Shown in pieces: positions 7,633 to 15,331 of a DNA stretch of 33,767 nt. The notes below the pieces were generated by a model. It was not told the DNA's origin and did no database searches. It worked only from the letters and a program-made list of their open reading frames with translations. The stretch covers positions 1 to 33,767 of the forward strand of contig JAHDIM010000019.1 of the NCBI GenBank assembly GCA_020630805.1, read 5' to 3'. Made by a program: the position numbers and the translations under genes. The DNA comes from Anaerolineales bacterium. Its GTDB lineage: Bacteria > Chloroflexota > Anaerolineae > Anaerolineales > UBA6668. Within the stretch, counting starts at the first letter, position 1. Every line of letters starts with the position of its first letter.

Positions 7633-7794
7633 CTACTTAACTTCTTTGTAAATGACGTGCCGTCGCAAAAACGGATCGTACTTTTTGATTTCCAATCGTT
7701 CTGGATTATTCCGACGATTCTTTTCAGTCACATACATGTGACCGCTTTCAGTGCTTTTCAAGCGAATGTGATTGCGGACGCCTTTTTTCGCCAT
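7633..7794 (-). CDS. rpmG: 50S ribosomal protein L33
   Basis: A 53-residue protein of the large subunit. It reads [19 protein letters not shown], then '[26 protein letters not shown]', ending 'VIYKEVK', which matches L33 from end to end. It contains no cysteine, so it is the zinc-free form; the zinc form carries two CxxC pairs. It is the promoter-proximal gene of a two-gene operon with rpmB. ATG at 7794 is the only sensible start, with a weak AAGAGAAAG upstream. Confidence 0.95.
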   Translation of the reverse strand: MAKKGVRNHIRLKSTESGHMYVTEKNRRNNPERLEIKKYDPFLRRHVIYKEVK

Positions 7795-7862
7795 GATCTT
7801 TCTCTTTTAGCTTAGATTATTTTTTCTTTCAGGCACCTATCAAGGTGCGCTCACGAAAATAT

Positions 7863-7891
7863 ATTGTACCTGAAAAACGCTATTTTGCGAA
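7863..7891 (-). promoter_or_regulatory. Promoter of rpmG-rpmB
   Basis: On the minus strand TTCGCA (7891-7886), a 17-base spacer and TACAAT (7868-7863) match sigma-70-type hexamers 4/6 and 5/6. The predicted start near 7856 gives a leader of about 62 bases. The leader contains a small hairpin GCACC / GGTGC (7833-7837 and 7844-7848) without a T-run, which could be a ribosomal-protein binding site but may be chance. Confidence 0.55.
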
Positions 7892-7988
7892 GTGCGAACC
7901 TGAACTGTGTGATGAAATGTTGTGCCTCGTCATAGACGATCGTCCTAAGCAAACCCTGTCATAGAATTTGCATCACTTGAAAATCGTA

Positions 7989-9245
7989 TTACCCAGCAAA
8001 TGCCTTGCGCACTTCCTCACCAATAATCTTGATCCCTTCTGCCACAATCTCGGCTGGTCCGGCATAACTCATTCGAATACATTCGTGTTTGTGTTGCCAG
8101 TCTTCTTCTAATCCCGGATAGAAGTGGTGTCCCGGCAATACAATGACTTTGCGGGCTTTTAAGCGTTCATAGAGTTCTTGCGATGAAATCGGGAGATTGG
8201 GAAACCACAGCCAAAGGAAAATTGCCCCTTCTGGTTTATGAATACGCAGCATGCTGTCATCAAGTTCTGCACGTAATAATTGGATTGCCGTTTGTACTTT
8301 GTTTGTGTAATGTGGCTTGATTACGGTTTCACTCAGCCGTGAAATGGCATCTGTTGCGATCATTCTGTTCGCTAGAACAGCGCCAAAGTTAGTAGGGGCA
8401 AGACTAATAACAGCATTCATGCCTTCAATAAGACGAATAATATCCTCATGTGCGACGAGGATTCCAGTCCGTGTGCCTGGCAACCCAAGCTTAGACATAC
8501 TCAAACACATAATCATGTGAGGCTCCCAAATTGGATCAACATCTTCAAAGATGATGCCCGGGAAGGGGGCGCCATATGCGTTATCGACGATTAGCGGTAT
8601 GCCGTATTCCTTTGCTAGTGCGCTGAGTTGCGCCATCTCTTCATCTTCCAACACATTGCCAGTTGGGTTGGTAGGCCGGGAGACGCAGATTGCACCAATG
8701 GTGTCGTCGACATCTAATGCGTCAAAGTCGACAAAGTATTTATAAAACCCATTTTCCTGAATGCGGATTTCAGGTTTGTAGCTGACAAAAATCTCTTTAC
8801 TGAGGCCCGCTTCGGTATAGCCGACATATTCGGGCGCCATGGGGAACAAAATCTTCTTTTGGTCCCCATTTGAAAACTCGCCTGCAAAGGCATTGAATAG
8901 GTAGAAAAAGGCAGTTTGGCTGCCGTTGGTAATGGCTATATTTTCTGGACCGACTGCCCAGCCACATTCGCGCTTGAGATAGCCTGCTACGGTTTCGCGA
9001 AAACTCTGGATGCCGGCTGCGCCCGTATAACGGCTGAGCATCATGTCAAACTCAGTTTGGTTTTCTAATAGCGCTGCCATTTCGGTTTGAAAGACGGTTT
9101 GCATTTCGGGAATTTCACTAGGGTTACCACCACCAAGGGTCAAGTAGCCAGCTTCTAAAGTGAGGTCGCCAAGATCATCCATTAGTTGTACAACGGCTGA
9201 ATCTTTCTGAAATTTTTGCGCAAAGGTTGAGTAAGAAAACGTCAT
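7989..9245 (-). CDS. avtA: Valine-pyruvate aminotransferase
   Basis: A 418-residue PLP-dependent class I/II aminotransferase that I recognise as AvtA, which exchanges the amino group between valine/alanine and their keto acids. It matches the E. coli protein in length and along its whole run: 'LMDDLGD', 'LGGGNPSEIPEMQ', 'ITNGSQTAFFYLFN', 'PEYVGYTEAGL', 'VSRPTNPTGNV', 'DNAYGAPFPGIIF' (Asp221 and Tyr224 hold PLP), Schiff-base Lys252 in SMSKLGLPGTR, and 'IHKPEGAIFLWLWF'. It is cytoplasmic. It begins 6 bases after the stop of the hydrolase-ligase fusion gene on the same strand, so the two are probably cotranscribed; why a branched-chain aminotransferase follows an acyl-CoA ligase is not obvious. 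No terminator is visible between it and rpmG. Confidence 0.93.
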   Translation of the reverse strand: MTFSYSTFAQKFQKDSAVVQLMDDLGDLTLEAGYLTLGGGNPSEIPEMQTVFQTEMAALLENQTEFDMMLSRYTGAAGIQSFRETVAGYLKRECGWAVGPENIAITNGSQTAFFYLFNAFAGEFSNGDQKKILFPMAPEYVGYTEAGLSKEIFVSYKPEIRIQENGFYKYFVDFDALDVDDTIGAICVSRPTNPTGNVLEDEEMAQLSALAKEYGIPLIVDNAYGAPFPGIIFEDVDPIWEPHMIMCLSMSKLGLPGTRTGILVAHEDIIRLIEGMNAVISLAPTNFGAVLANRMIATDAISRLSETVIKPHYTNKVQTAIQLLRAELDDSMLRIHKPEGAIFLWLWFPNLPISSQELYERLKARKVIVLPGHHFYPGLEEDWQHKHECIRMSYAGPAEIVAEGIKIIGEEVRKAFAG

Positions 9246-9251
9246 GAAAAA

Positions 9252-11753
9252 TTATTCTGGTGATTTGACTGAGATCGCTGCTTCGATTTGGCGAGAATAC
9301 TGTTTGCGTAATTCGCGACGCAAGACCTTGCCGATGAACGTCCGGGGAAATTCATTTACAAACACCACAAAGACTGGCACAAGTTTTGGGGGAAGGCGAC
9401 GTTTGCAATATTCAATAATTTGCTCCGGCGATGGGTGCTGTTTGCCAGCCACAATGAATGCAACCGGGCGGTTTGCGACCGTGACAACCGCGGCTTCCCG
9501 AACTTGTGGAATTTCATATAAGACTTCTTCTACGTCGCGTGGGAAATACGGTTCTTGTGACTTATCTGGATACCACATTTCCTGTTTGCGGGCGATGATC
9601 TGAAAGAAGCCGTCCTGATCCATTTGTGCAATGTCGCCGGTGCGCAGCCAGCCGTCAGCATCTAACACGGCATTGGTTGCGTCTTGATCTTTCCAATAGC
9701 CCGTCATCACCTGAGGCCCCCGCACAACTAGCTCTCCAATTGTGTCTGGGGGAAGGGGTTCACCTGTCTTAAGGTCGATAATTTTGGCGTCTGTTGATGG
9801 CAATGGAATGCCAATGTAGCCCGCCTTGCGCCGCCCATATAGCGGATTTGCGTGGGTAACTGGTGCGGCTTCGGTTAGGCCATAGCCTTCAACTAAACGG
9901 CCACGCGTAAGTTTTTCAAACGACTCTTGCACCTCAACGTGTAGAGGCGAGGAACCACTAATACAAGCCCGAATGGATTTGACGTTGTATTTGCGCACGC
10001 CCTTAAATTCACTGATGGCCACATACATCGCTGGAATGCCGGGGAAGATAGTCGGTTTCCATTTCTTGATGTGTTGCAAGGTTTCGAGTACGTCAAAGCG
10101 CGGCAGTAAGATGATCTGCGCACCTAGGGAAATCGGTGTCACCATGCCGGTTAGCAAGCCGTAACTGTGGGTGACTGGCAAAATCGATAAGAAACGTTCG
10201 TTTTCATCTGCGTCAGTCGCCATCCAATGGCGAGTTTGAACCGTATTGGCGACCAGATTACGATGGGAGAGCATTACCCCTTTAGGATTACCTGTTGTGC
10301 CGCTGGTAAATTGAATGACGGCTAAGTCACTTGGAGAGCGGCCTTTGTTGCCTTCACTAAAGGTTGGGGAATGCGTGTAGAGGGCAAAATTTAGACGCTG
10401 TTCGTTGGCTGCAAGTTTGGTTTTGAGGCGATGCCCGTCTTGTTTTTCATTCCGAAACGTAAAAATGACTTTTTTCCAGCTTGGTAAATAGTCTTTTACA
10501 TTGGTAATAAAGACCTGCCGCACGTTGGTTTCAGCGCGCACACGTTCAAGTAGATGTTGCTTTTGGGTAAACGTAACCAAGACGACAGTGTCCGTAACGT
10601 TGAGTTGGCGAATCACCTCATCATCTTCTGTTAGCGGGGTGGTCATTACGGTCACAGCGCCAATTTTTAGCGACCCAAAGAATGTCACCAGCGTTTGCGG
10701 AATATTAGGCAACAGCAGCATGACGCGGTCATTAGGCTTGATGCCCAACGCGGCCAGCGAATTTGCAAACCGATTGGCTTCGCGATTCAAACGCCGATAT
10801 GAAATACGTTTGCCAAAGTACACAATGGCTTTCCTTAGCGGAAAGCGACGTGTTGCTGACCGCAGAAAATCTTGAATTAGAATGCGCGGCAAACCGATTG
10901 TGTAGGGCACGTCTTCGTTATAGTTGCCAAGCCAAGGGCGTTCCCGTTGCAATTCAGTCCGTCTGCTCTTGAGAGCCGCACGCCAACTGCTGTGCTTTTG
11001 AGTAATAAAGCTTTTGATGGCGCGGTTGACCGCGTCGCGGCGTTCTAGCATCACTTTGTGACCGGAACTCCCAACATTGACTTCTTGGGCACCTGGAATA
11101 AGTGGCGCGACTTTTTCGAAAGAGCTTTTTTCAAAGAACCAATCCCGGTCACCACGAATAATCAGTGTTGGTGTGGTGACTAGCGGAAACTTGTCCCAAC
11201 CGTCCCATTGCGAAACCGTATTGCGATGCATAATTGCCAACACGTGAGCGGGGGCACCAATCTGTGGATTGATGCGCATCAGGGTTCGAATCAGCGGAAT
11301 GGGGAAACGCTTAAGGCCAAAGTCTGCCACGCGATGGATGTCATATTTGCCAACGCCAGCGATCAAAATTAGCTTTTCTAAACGCTCGGGATGCGCAAGT
11401 GCATATTCAGTACACAGTGCAACGCCAAATGAATGCCCAGCCAGAATGAACGTTTCAGGTAGCTCAAGCTCAGCAAACGCCCGTTCAATGTCATCGAGAT
11501 TTTCTTCGATGGTGTAATCTGTATACGGTTTGTCTGAATGTCCGTGCCCGCGGGTTTCAAGCGCAACAACTCGATATTTGTCTGAGAAATATGTGAGTTG
11601 AGCTTCCCAATGGGCGGCTTTTCCGCCAAAACCGTGAATCAAGACTAGCGTTTTTTCATAGCGCTCTGGGGCAATGTCAATTGCAGAGAGGCGACGGAGC
11701 GGTTGCTCAGAGATGCGGACTTCGTGGCGGAATAACTCAATATCGAGTGACAT
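9252..11753 (-). CDS. Fusion of alpha/beta hydrolase and long-chain acyl-CoA synthetase-like AMP ligase
   Basis: An 833-residue two-enzyme protein. Residues about 30-250 are an alpha/beta hydrolase: oxyanion segment 'LVLIHGFGG' (36-44), nucleophile Ser108 in GHSFG, acid Asp203 in GDRDWFF, and His232 in SGHKV. Residues about 290-825 are an adenylate-forming ligase: ATP loop TSGTTGNPKG (483-492), 'VEGYGLTEAAP' (621-631), TGD (705-707) and the C-terminal catalytic Lys809 in IGKVLRREL. The ligase part looks like a fatty-acid or aryl CoA ligase that activates a carboxylate as acyl-AMP, then acyl-CoA. No carrier domain or membrane segment is seen. A plausible idea is that the hydrolase frees an acid from an ester that the ligase then activates. 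It is divergent from a second hydrolase (32-base gap) and followed by avtA. Confidence 0.87.
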   Translation of the reverse strand: MSLDIELFRHEVRISEQPLRRLSAIDIAPERYEKTLVLIHGFGGKAAHWEAQLTYFSDKYRVVALETRGHGHSDKPYTDYTIEENLDDIERAFAELELPETFILAGHSFGVALCTEYALAHPERLEKLILIAGVGKYDIHRVADFGLKRFPIPLIRTLMRINPQIGAPAHVLAIMHRNTVSQWDGWDKFPLVTTPTLIIRGDRDWFFEKSSFEKVAPLIPGAQEVNVGSSGHKVMLERRDAVNRAIKSFITQKHSSWRAALKSRRTELQRERPWLGNYNEDVPYTIGLPRILIQDFLRSATRRFPLRKAIVYFGKRISYRRLNREANRFANSLAALGIKPNDRVMLLLPNIPQTLVTFFGSLKIGAVTVMTTPLTEDDEVIRQLNVTDTVVLVTFTQKQHLLERVRAETNVRQVFITNVKDYLPSWKKVIFTFRNEKQDGHRLKTKLAANEQRLNFALYTHSPTFSEGNKGRSPSDLAVIQFTSGTTGNPKGVMLSHRNLVANTVQTRHWMATDADENERFLSILPVTHSYGLLTGMVTPISLGAQIILLPRFDVLETLQHIKKWKPTIFPGIPAMYVAISEFKGVRKYNVKSIRACISGSSPLHVEVQESFEKLTRGRLVEGYGLTEAAPVTHANPLYGRRKAGYIGIPLPSTDAKIIDLKTGEPLPPDTIGELVVRGPQVMTGYWKDQDATNAVLDADGWLRTGDIAQMDQDGFFQIIARKQEMWYPDKSQEPYFPRDVEEVLYEIPQVREAAVVTVANRPVAFIVAGKQHPSPEQIIEYCKRRLPPKLVPVFVVFVNEFPRTFIGKVLRRELRKQYSRQIEAAISVKSPE

Positions 11754-11785
11754 GTGTTCATTATAGAGGAGACAATGGCAGAACT

Positions 11786-12604
11786 ATGACCTCAATTCAG
11801 ATTGGCCCAAAAGGATTTGTCGACTGTGATGGCGAGCAAATTTACTATGAATGCTATGGAGACGGTGTCCCGATTGTGCTCTGTCATGGCAAAGGCGGGA
11901 ATCATGCAATTTGGTATCAACAAGTCCCCCATTTAGCACGCGATTTTCGCGTTGTAACGTGGGATCAGCGTGGCTTTGGGCGGTCTACAAACCACACTGA
12001 ACAATCGAGCCCGCAAGTTGCAGTCTCAGATTTGATTGCCGTTATGGACACGCTCGGAATTGAGCAGGCTCATTTGGTTGGGCAGTCTATGGGGGGCTGG
12101 GCTGTATTGGGTGCAGCATTGAAGCATCCTGAAAAGGTGCTAAGTCTGATATTGGCAAATTCGGTTGCGGGGATCACTACGCCGGAAATTGCGCAGATGT
12201 ATCAAGAACTTGCGTTAAGGCGTTTGAACAAGACACCGACGATGTATTTATCAATGGATGGCCATGCTGTGATTGAGTCTCAGACTGTGGAACAAAATCT
12301 CACTCGGGCATTTCTTTACGATCAAATTGGGAAGTCGCATGGCGATGCTCCTGTGAACATGAGCTTGCTTCTAATTAAAACAATATTCGAACCCGCAACT
12401 TTGGCCAGTTTGTCAGTGCCTACTCTATTCATTACTGGAGAGCGTGACTCTACATTTCCCCCAGACATGATCCGGTTGGCGGCTGCATGCGTCCCTAATG
12501 CCAAAGTGGTTGAGATTCCTGAAGCAGATCATTCGCCATATTTTGAAACACCAGCAGCTTGGAATGCCACAGTGCGTGCGTTTTTGAAAGGAATTTCAGC
12601 GTAG
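11786..12604 (+). CDS. Alpha/beta hydrolase
   Basis: A 272-residue single-domain alpha/beta hydrolase. The N-terminal 'GEQIYYECYGDGVPIVLCHGKGG' gives the oxyanion loop (HGKGG), the nucleophile Ser lies in VGQSMGG, the acid in ITGERDSTFPP and the His in EADHSPYFE, so the triad is complete. Substrate unknown; dienelactone, enol-lactone or haloperoxidase-like esterases share this layout. I chose ATG 11786. The reading frame stays open to 11681, but that part overlaps the divergent gene's 5' coding end. A GAGGAG at 11766-11771 lies 14 bases upstream, a long spacing, with a four-codon ORF (ATG 11775 to TGA 11789) between them that overlaps the start as ATGA. It may work on the same compounds as the divergent fusion protein. 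Confidence 0.85.
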   Translation: MTSIQIGPKGFVDCDGEQIYYECYGDGVPIVLCHGKGGNHAIWYQQVPHLARDFRVVTWDQRGFGRSTNHTEQSSPQVAVSDLIAVMDTLGIEQAHLVGQSMGGWAVLGAALKHPEKVLSLILANSVAGITTPEIAQMYQELALRRLNKTPTMYLSMDGHAVIESQTVEQNLTRAFLYDQIGKSHGDAPVNMSLLLIKTIFEPATLASLSVPTLFITGERDSTFPPDMIRLAAACVPNAKVVEIPEADHSPYFETPAAWNATVRAFLKGISA

Positions 12605-12629
12605 TGATCTGATGCATAATGGTACATGC

Positions 12630-12770
12630 GCATCAAGCTAAGCATTTTTGCTGGCCAATTCGAACCCATTCGACTTCGCTCAGGGCAGGCAGCGGTTGGG
12701 ATGACGTATCAATCGCGTTTGTGACTATTAGCAATGTATTCATCCTTAGCTTGATGCCTATCTGCCCTGA
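12630..12770. repeat. Interleaved inverted repeats upstream of era
   Basis: A perfect 13-bp inverted repeat GCATCAAGCTAAG (12630-12642) / CTTAGCTTGATGC (12745-12757) encloses 102 bases. A second, 9-bp pair TCAGGGCAG (12680-12688) / CTGCCCTGA (12762-12770) starts inside it and ends outside, so the two could pair only as a pseudoknot or alternately. The left arm of the second includes GACTTCGCTCAGGG (12672-12685), also present at 23913-23926. It may be a small mobile or REP-like element; no target duplication is visible. Confidence 0.55.
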
Positions 12771-12776
12771 TGTATC

Positions 12777-12805
12777 TTGGCGCTACACACACGCTGTAAT
12801 GTAAA
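12777..12805 (+). promoter_or_regulatory. Possible era promoter
   Basis: TTGGCG (12777-12782), a 17-base spacer and TGTAAA (12800-12805) are each 4/6 or better to consensus. The predicted start near 12812 leaves almost no leader before the ATG at 12816, which has no ribosome binding site, so the message may be leaderless. Weak evidence. Confidence 0.3.
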
Positions 12806-12815
12806 CTTTGTATAG

Positions 12816-13730
12816 ATGAAAACAACACCATTTCGTTCCGGCTTTGTCGCGGTCTTTGGTCGCCCCAACGTTGGAAAATCAACTCTGCTCAACGCCATCC
12901 TAGGCGAGAAACTGGCAATTGTGTCGGCGCGTCCAAATACCACTCGGCGGCAACAGCTTGGTATTCACACTACCGACACCTCACAGATAATCTTTATCGA
13001 CACCCCTGGGATCAATCGGCCCCGCCAGCAGATGGATAAGTTCATGGCGGCAAGTGCTGACCGTGCCTTAAACGATGCAGATGCCTTATTGTGGGTGGTT
13101 GACGTTTCCCAGCGCCCAGGTGGGGGAGATCGTTTCATTGCGCGACGCATTGCAGAAACGTTGGATAAAAAGCCTGCTGTGATTGCCATGAATAAGATGG
13201 ATCTGCTCAAGCCAAAGCATGTGCTAGAAAACACGGCTGCCTACGCAGAACTAATGCCGCACGCCAAGTGGATGCTAACAACCGCAACCCGTGATGATAA
13301 TATTCAAGAATTGTTGGCGTTACTCGCAGAAACACTCCCGGAAGGCGATGTGATCTACGATCAAGAGCTGTATACAACCTCAAATGTGCGCGATATGGCT
13401 GCTGAACTTATCCGAGAGACGGCACTAGAACATCTACGTGAAGAAATTCCGCATGGGTTGGCTGTTCAAATTGATGAGTTTGACGAAAGTGATGCGCCAG
13501 GACTGACGCGCGTTTATGCCACGGTGTTCTTGGAGCAAGAGCGTCACCGTCGAATATTTATCGGCAAAAAGGCAGAGATGTTGAAGACAATTTCTAGTAG
13601 CTCGCGGAAGAAAATCGAGAGCTTGCTAGGAGGCAAGGTGTATCTGGAAATCTTTGTGAAGATTTTGTCTGAGTGGCGCAATAGTGAAAAACACGTGCGT
13701 GACATGGGCTATCGGATTGAGGATTTGTAG
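12816..13730 (+). CDS. era: GTPase Era
   Basis: A 304-residue GTPase that binds the 3' end of 16S rRNA and helps mature the 30S subunit at the inner membrane face. GTPase motifs are G1 GRPNVGKS (15-22), the G2 Thr near 'ARPNTTRRQ', G3 DTPG (62-65) and G4 NKMD (126-129), with a C-terminal KH domain from about 200. The KH GxxG loop reads GKKA (250-253) and the following 'IG' reads IS, both unusual for Era, whose loop normally keeps the second Gly. Length is normal. It is monocistronic, preceded by an inverted-repeat region and closed by a strong hairpin shared with the convergent thyX operon. Start ATG at 12816 fits the family N-terminus. Confidence 0.95.
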   Translation: MKTTPFRSGFVAVFGRPNVGKSTLLNAILGEKLAIVSARPNTTRRQQLGIHTTDTSQIIFIDTPGINRPRQQMDKFMAASADRALNDADALLWVVDVSQRPGGGDRFIARRIAETLDKKPAVIAMNKMDLLKPKHVLENTAAYAELMPHAKWMLTTATRDDNIQELLALLAETLPEGDVIYDQELYTTSNVRDMAAELIRETALEHLREEIPHGLAVQIDEFDESDAPGLTRVYATVFLEQERHRRIFIGKKAEMLKTISSSSRKKIESLLGGKVYLEIFVKILSEWRNSEKHVRDMGYRIEDL

Positions 13731-13752
13731 AGTAGGGCGTAGTTTTTGACTT

Positions 13753-13815
13753 AAAAACAAGGCGGGCTCCTTTTCATACACTAAGTGTATAAGCAGGAGC
13801 CCGCCTTGTTGTTTT
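13753..13815. terminator. Bidirectional terminator between era and thyX
   Basis: A perfect 16-bp stem AACAAGGCGGGCTCCT / AGGAGCCCGCCTTGTT (13756-13771 and 13795-13810) encloses a second 6-bp hairpin ATACAC-TAA-GTGTAT (13776-13790). T-rich stretches flank both sides on the appropriate strands (GTTTT on plus, GTTTTTAA on minus), so it can end both convergent transcripts. Its core recurs in the terminator at 27729-27778. Confidence 0.88.
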
Positions 13816-13819
13816 AACG

Positions 13820-15244
13820 TTATCGCAAACTATCGAAATTATTCTCTAGCACGTCTTCCCACGTTTCGGCGCGATCCCACAACATATACCGCGTTAAGGT
13901 CGGATGCGTCTCCATCAGAATTTCATACATTCGGTGGGCTAAGTACCGCACGCCAAAGTGGGCGTTTGGCGCGCTGCGCAAGCGGCAAAAATGAAAGGTG
14001 TCCCGCAGGTTGAGGGTCATCAATAAACGGCGGTTGTGGGCGTTTGTTACAACATAACTCGCCACATGCGGATTGACCTCATTTGCGATCGCATGGTAAG
14101 TCTCATCTGCCAATTTCATAGCGGCATGATATTCCTTTTCAAAGCCGGCTTTTGAAATTAGGCTAGGCGTTGCGTATCCCAACTCTGTTGTTAAGCGTTG
14201 CGGCGTTTGTGACATCATGCGGTGGCGTTTGACTTCAAAATACGCGCCTTGATCCATCATGCTGTCAAAGGTATAGGTCACATGCTCCAGTTCGCGCAGT
14301 GGTACGTCAAAGCGATCTAGCCGTGACAGGGCTTCATTGAGCAGGGCATCGCGTTGATCCCGTGACATGGGCTTGACTTGTGCGAGCGCTTCCTTGAATG
14401 ACCCAACCCCAAATCGATATAAACACGCTGCTAAGAACTTGTCTTCAGCATTTTCTGTGTGTTCAATCAACTCCAGCCATGCTGGGTTTTCAGCTGTTTT
14501 GAACTCAGCATCGAGCGTTTCTTCAAGCGCATTGTTGGTTTCCATCATATACGGCTTTTCATCCGCATACTTCACCAAGGTTGGTGCAATCTTGGTAGAA
14601 ACTGCTTTGACTTCCGCCCCAATTTCACGCACTTCTTGCAAGGGGTGTGACAGCATTTTGCGAATGGCATGTTCATAGACCCGCGCATTGGCTGTCATCC
14701 CAACATTTGCTAAGGCAGACGCTGGCAATAGGTAACGGGCGGCATCCACATACTTGGAGCGAATGCGACCATCGTGTCGACTACTGCTTTCACCATCTTT
14801 TTGAGGATAGCGTTCTGCAATGACTCGCTTCAACGGCTCCAAACTATCTAAGTAGGTTTGGAAGAGATGGCGGCAAGTGCGATTGTAGTCGTGTCCTAAT
14901 GGAATGCCATCTAGTTCAGCCGGACGCCAAAAACTTTCGGCATCCCATTTCTGATAACGCGTTGATTTCTCCGTATACGACGCAAGCCGATTGCCCTCAA
15001 TTGTCTCAATGGCCAAGCGCGAAACGTTCTCAAACGCAATATGCAAAACTGCGTGTTCAGCAACAGATGCGTGCCCGTAGCCAACAACCCATTTTTCATG
15101 AAACTGCGCCGATTTTTCGTCAGTCAATTCGGCTGCAATTTCGCGAAACGAAAGCGGACTACGTGAGGTTTTCGCAAACGTCACTGCAATCGTTTCTGGA
15201 GTTAAGTCTTTGGCGCTGAGTGGATAGATTTCGCGTTTTGGCAT
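13820..15244 (-). CDS. thyX: Long-form flavin-dependent thymidylate synthase (tandem ThyX domains)
   Basis: A 474-residue protein, about twice the usual ThyX length, made of two ThyX-like halves. ThyX methylates dUMP to dTMP with methylene-tetrahydrofolate, NADPH and FAD. The N-half has 'GYGHASVAEHAVLHIAFENVSRL' (55-77) and 'NRLASYTEKSTRY' (85-97), the usual S-x-E-x-S-x-RY side of the signature, but the RHR triplet is GNR (84-86). The C-half has RHRMMSQ (340-346) but loses SxRY, and ends with 'NLRDTFHFCRLRSAPNAHFGVRYLAH', a second folate/FAD-side block. The catalytic signature is thus split between halves. It is last in the nusA-ribF operon direction, 81 bases after ribF, and shares a convergent terminator with era. 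Activity is likely but unproven. Confidence 0.85.
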   Translation of the reverse strand: MPKREIYPLSAKDLTPETIAVTFAKTSRSPLSFREIAAELTDEKSAQFHEKWVVGYGHASVAEHAVLHIAFENVSRLAIETIEGNRLASYTEKSTRYQKWDAESFWRPAELDGIPLGHDYNRTCRHLFQTYLDSLEPLKRVIAERYPQKDGESSSRHDGRIRSKYVDAARYLLPASALANVGMTANARVYEHAIRKMLSHPLQEVREIGAEVKAVSTKIAPTLVKYADEKPYMMETNNALEETLDAEFKTAENPAWLELIEHTENAEDKFLAACLYRFGVGSFKEALAQVKPMSRDQRDALLNEALSRLDRFDVPLRELEHVTYTFDSMMDQGAYFEVKRHRMMSQTPQRLTTELGYATPSLISKAGFEKEYHAAMKLADETYHAIANEVNPHVASYVVTNAHNRRLLMTLNLRDTFHFCRLRSAPNAHFGVRYLAHRMYEILMETHPTLTRYMLWDRAETWEDVLENNFDSLR

Positions 15245-15291
15245 AGAGGTTGTTATTGGATTTGTTTAGTCTGGGTTGCCTGAAGAGTAAA

Positions 15292-15331
15292 GAGTGATGA
15301 GTGAACTATGTGCTAACTTCACTTATCACTC
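15292..15331 (-). other. Hairpin overlapping the ribF stop codon
   Basis: Arms GAGTGATGAGTGAA and TTCACTTATCACTC (15292-15305 and 15318-15331) pair at 13 of 14 positions. It overlaps the ribF TGA, and no T-run follows on the minus strand, so it is at best a weak terminator or an mRNA stabiliser ahead of thyX. Confidence 0.4.

Noticed and set aside
11681-11785. Longer N-terminus of the plus-strand hydrolase
   Set aside because: It would overlap the divergent fusion gene's coding region and encodes non-homologous residues; ATG 11786 is preferred.
12630-12757. MITE with 13-bp terminal inverted repeats
   Set aside because: No target-site duplication and no second copy in the window; kept only as a repeat.
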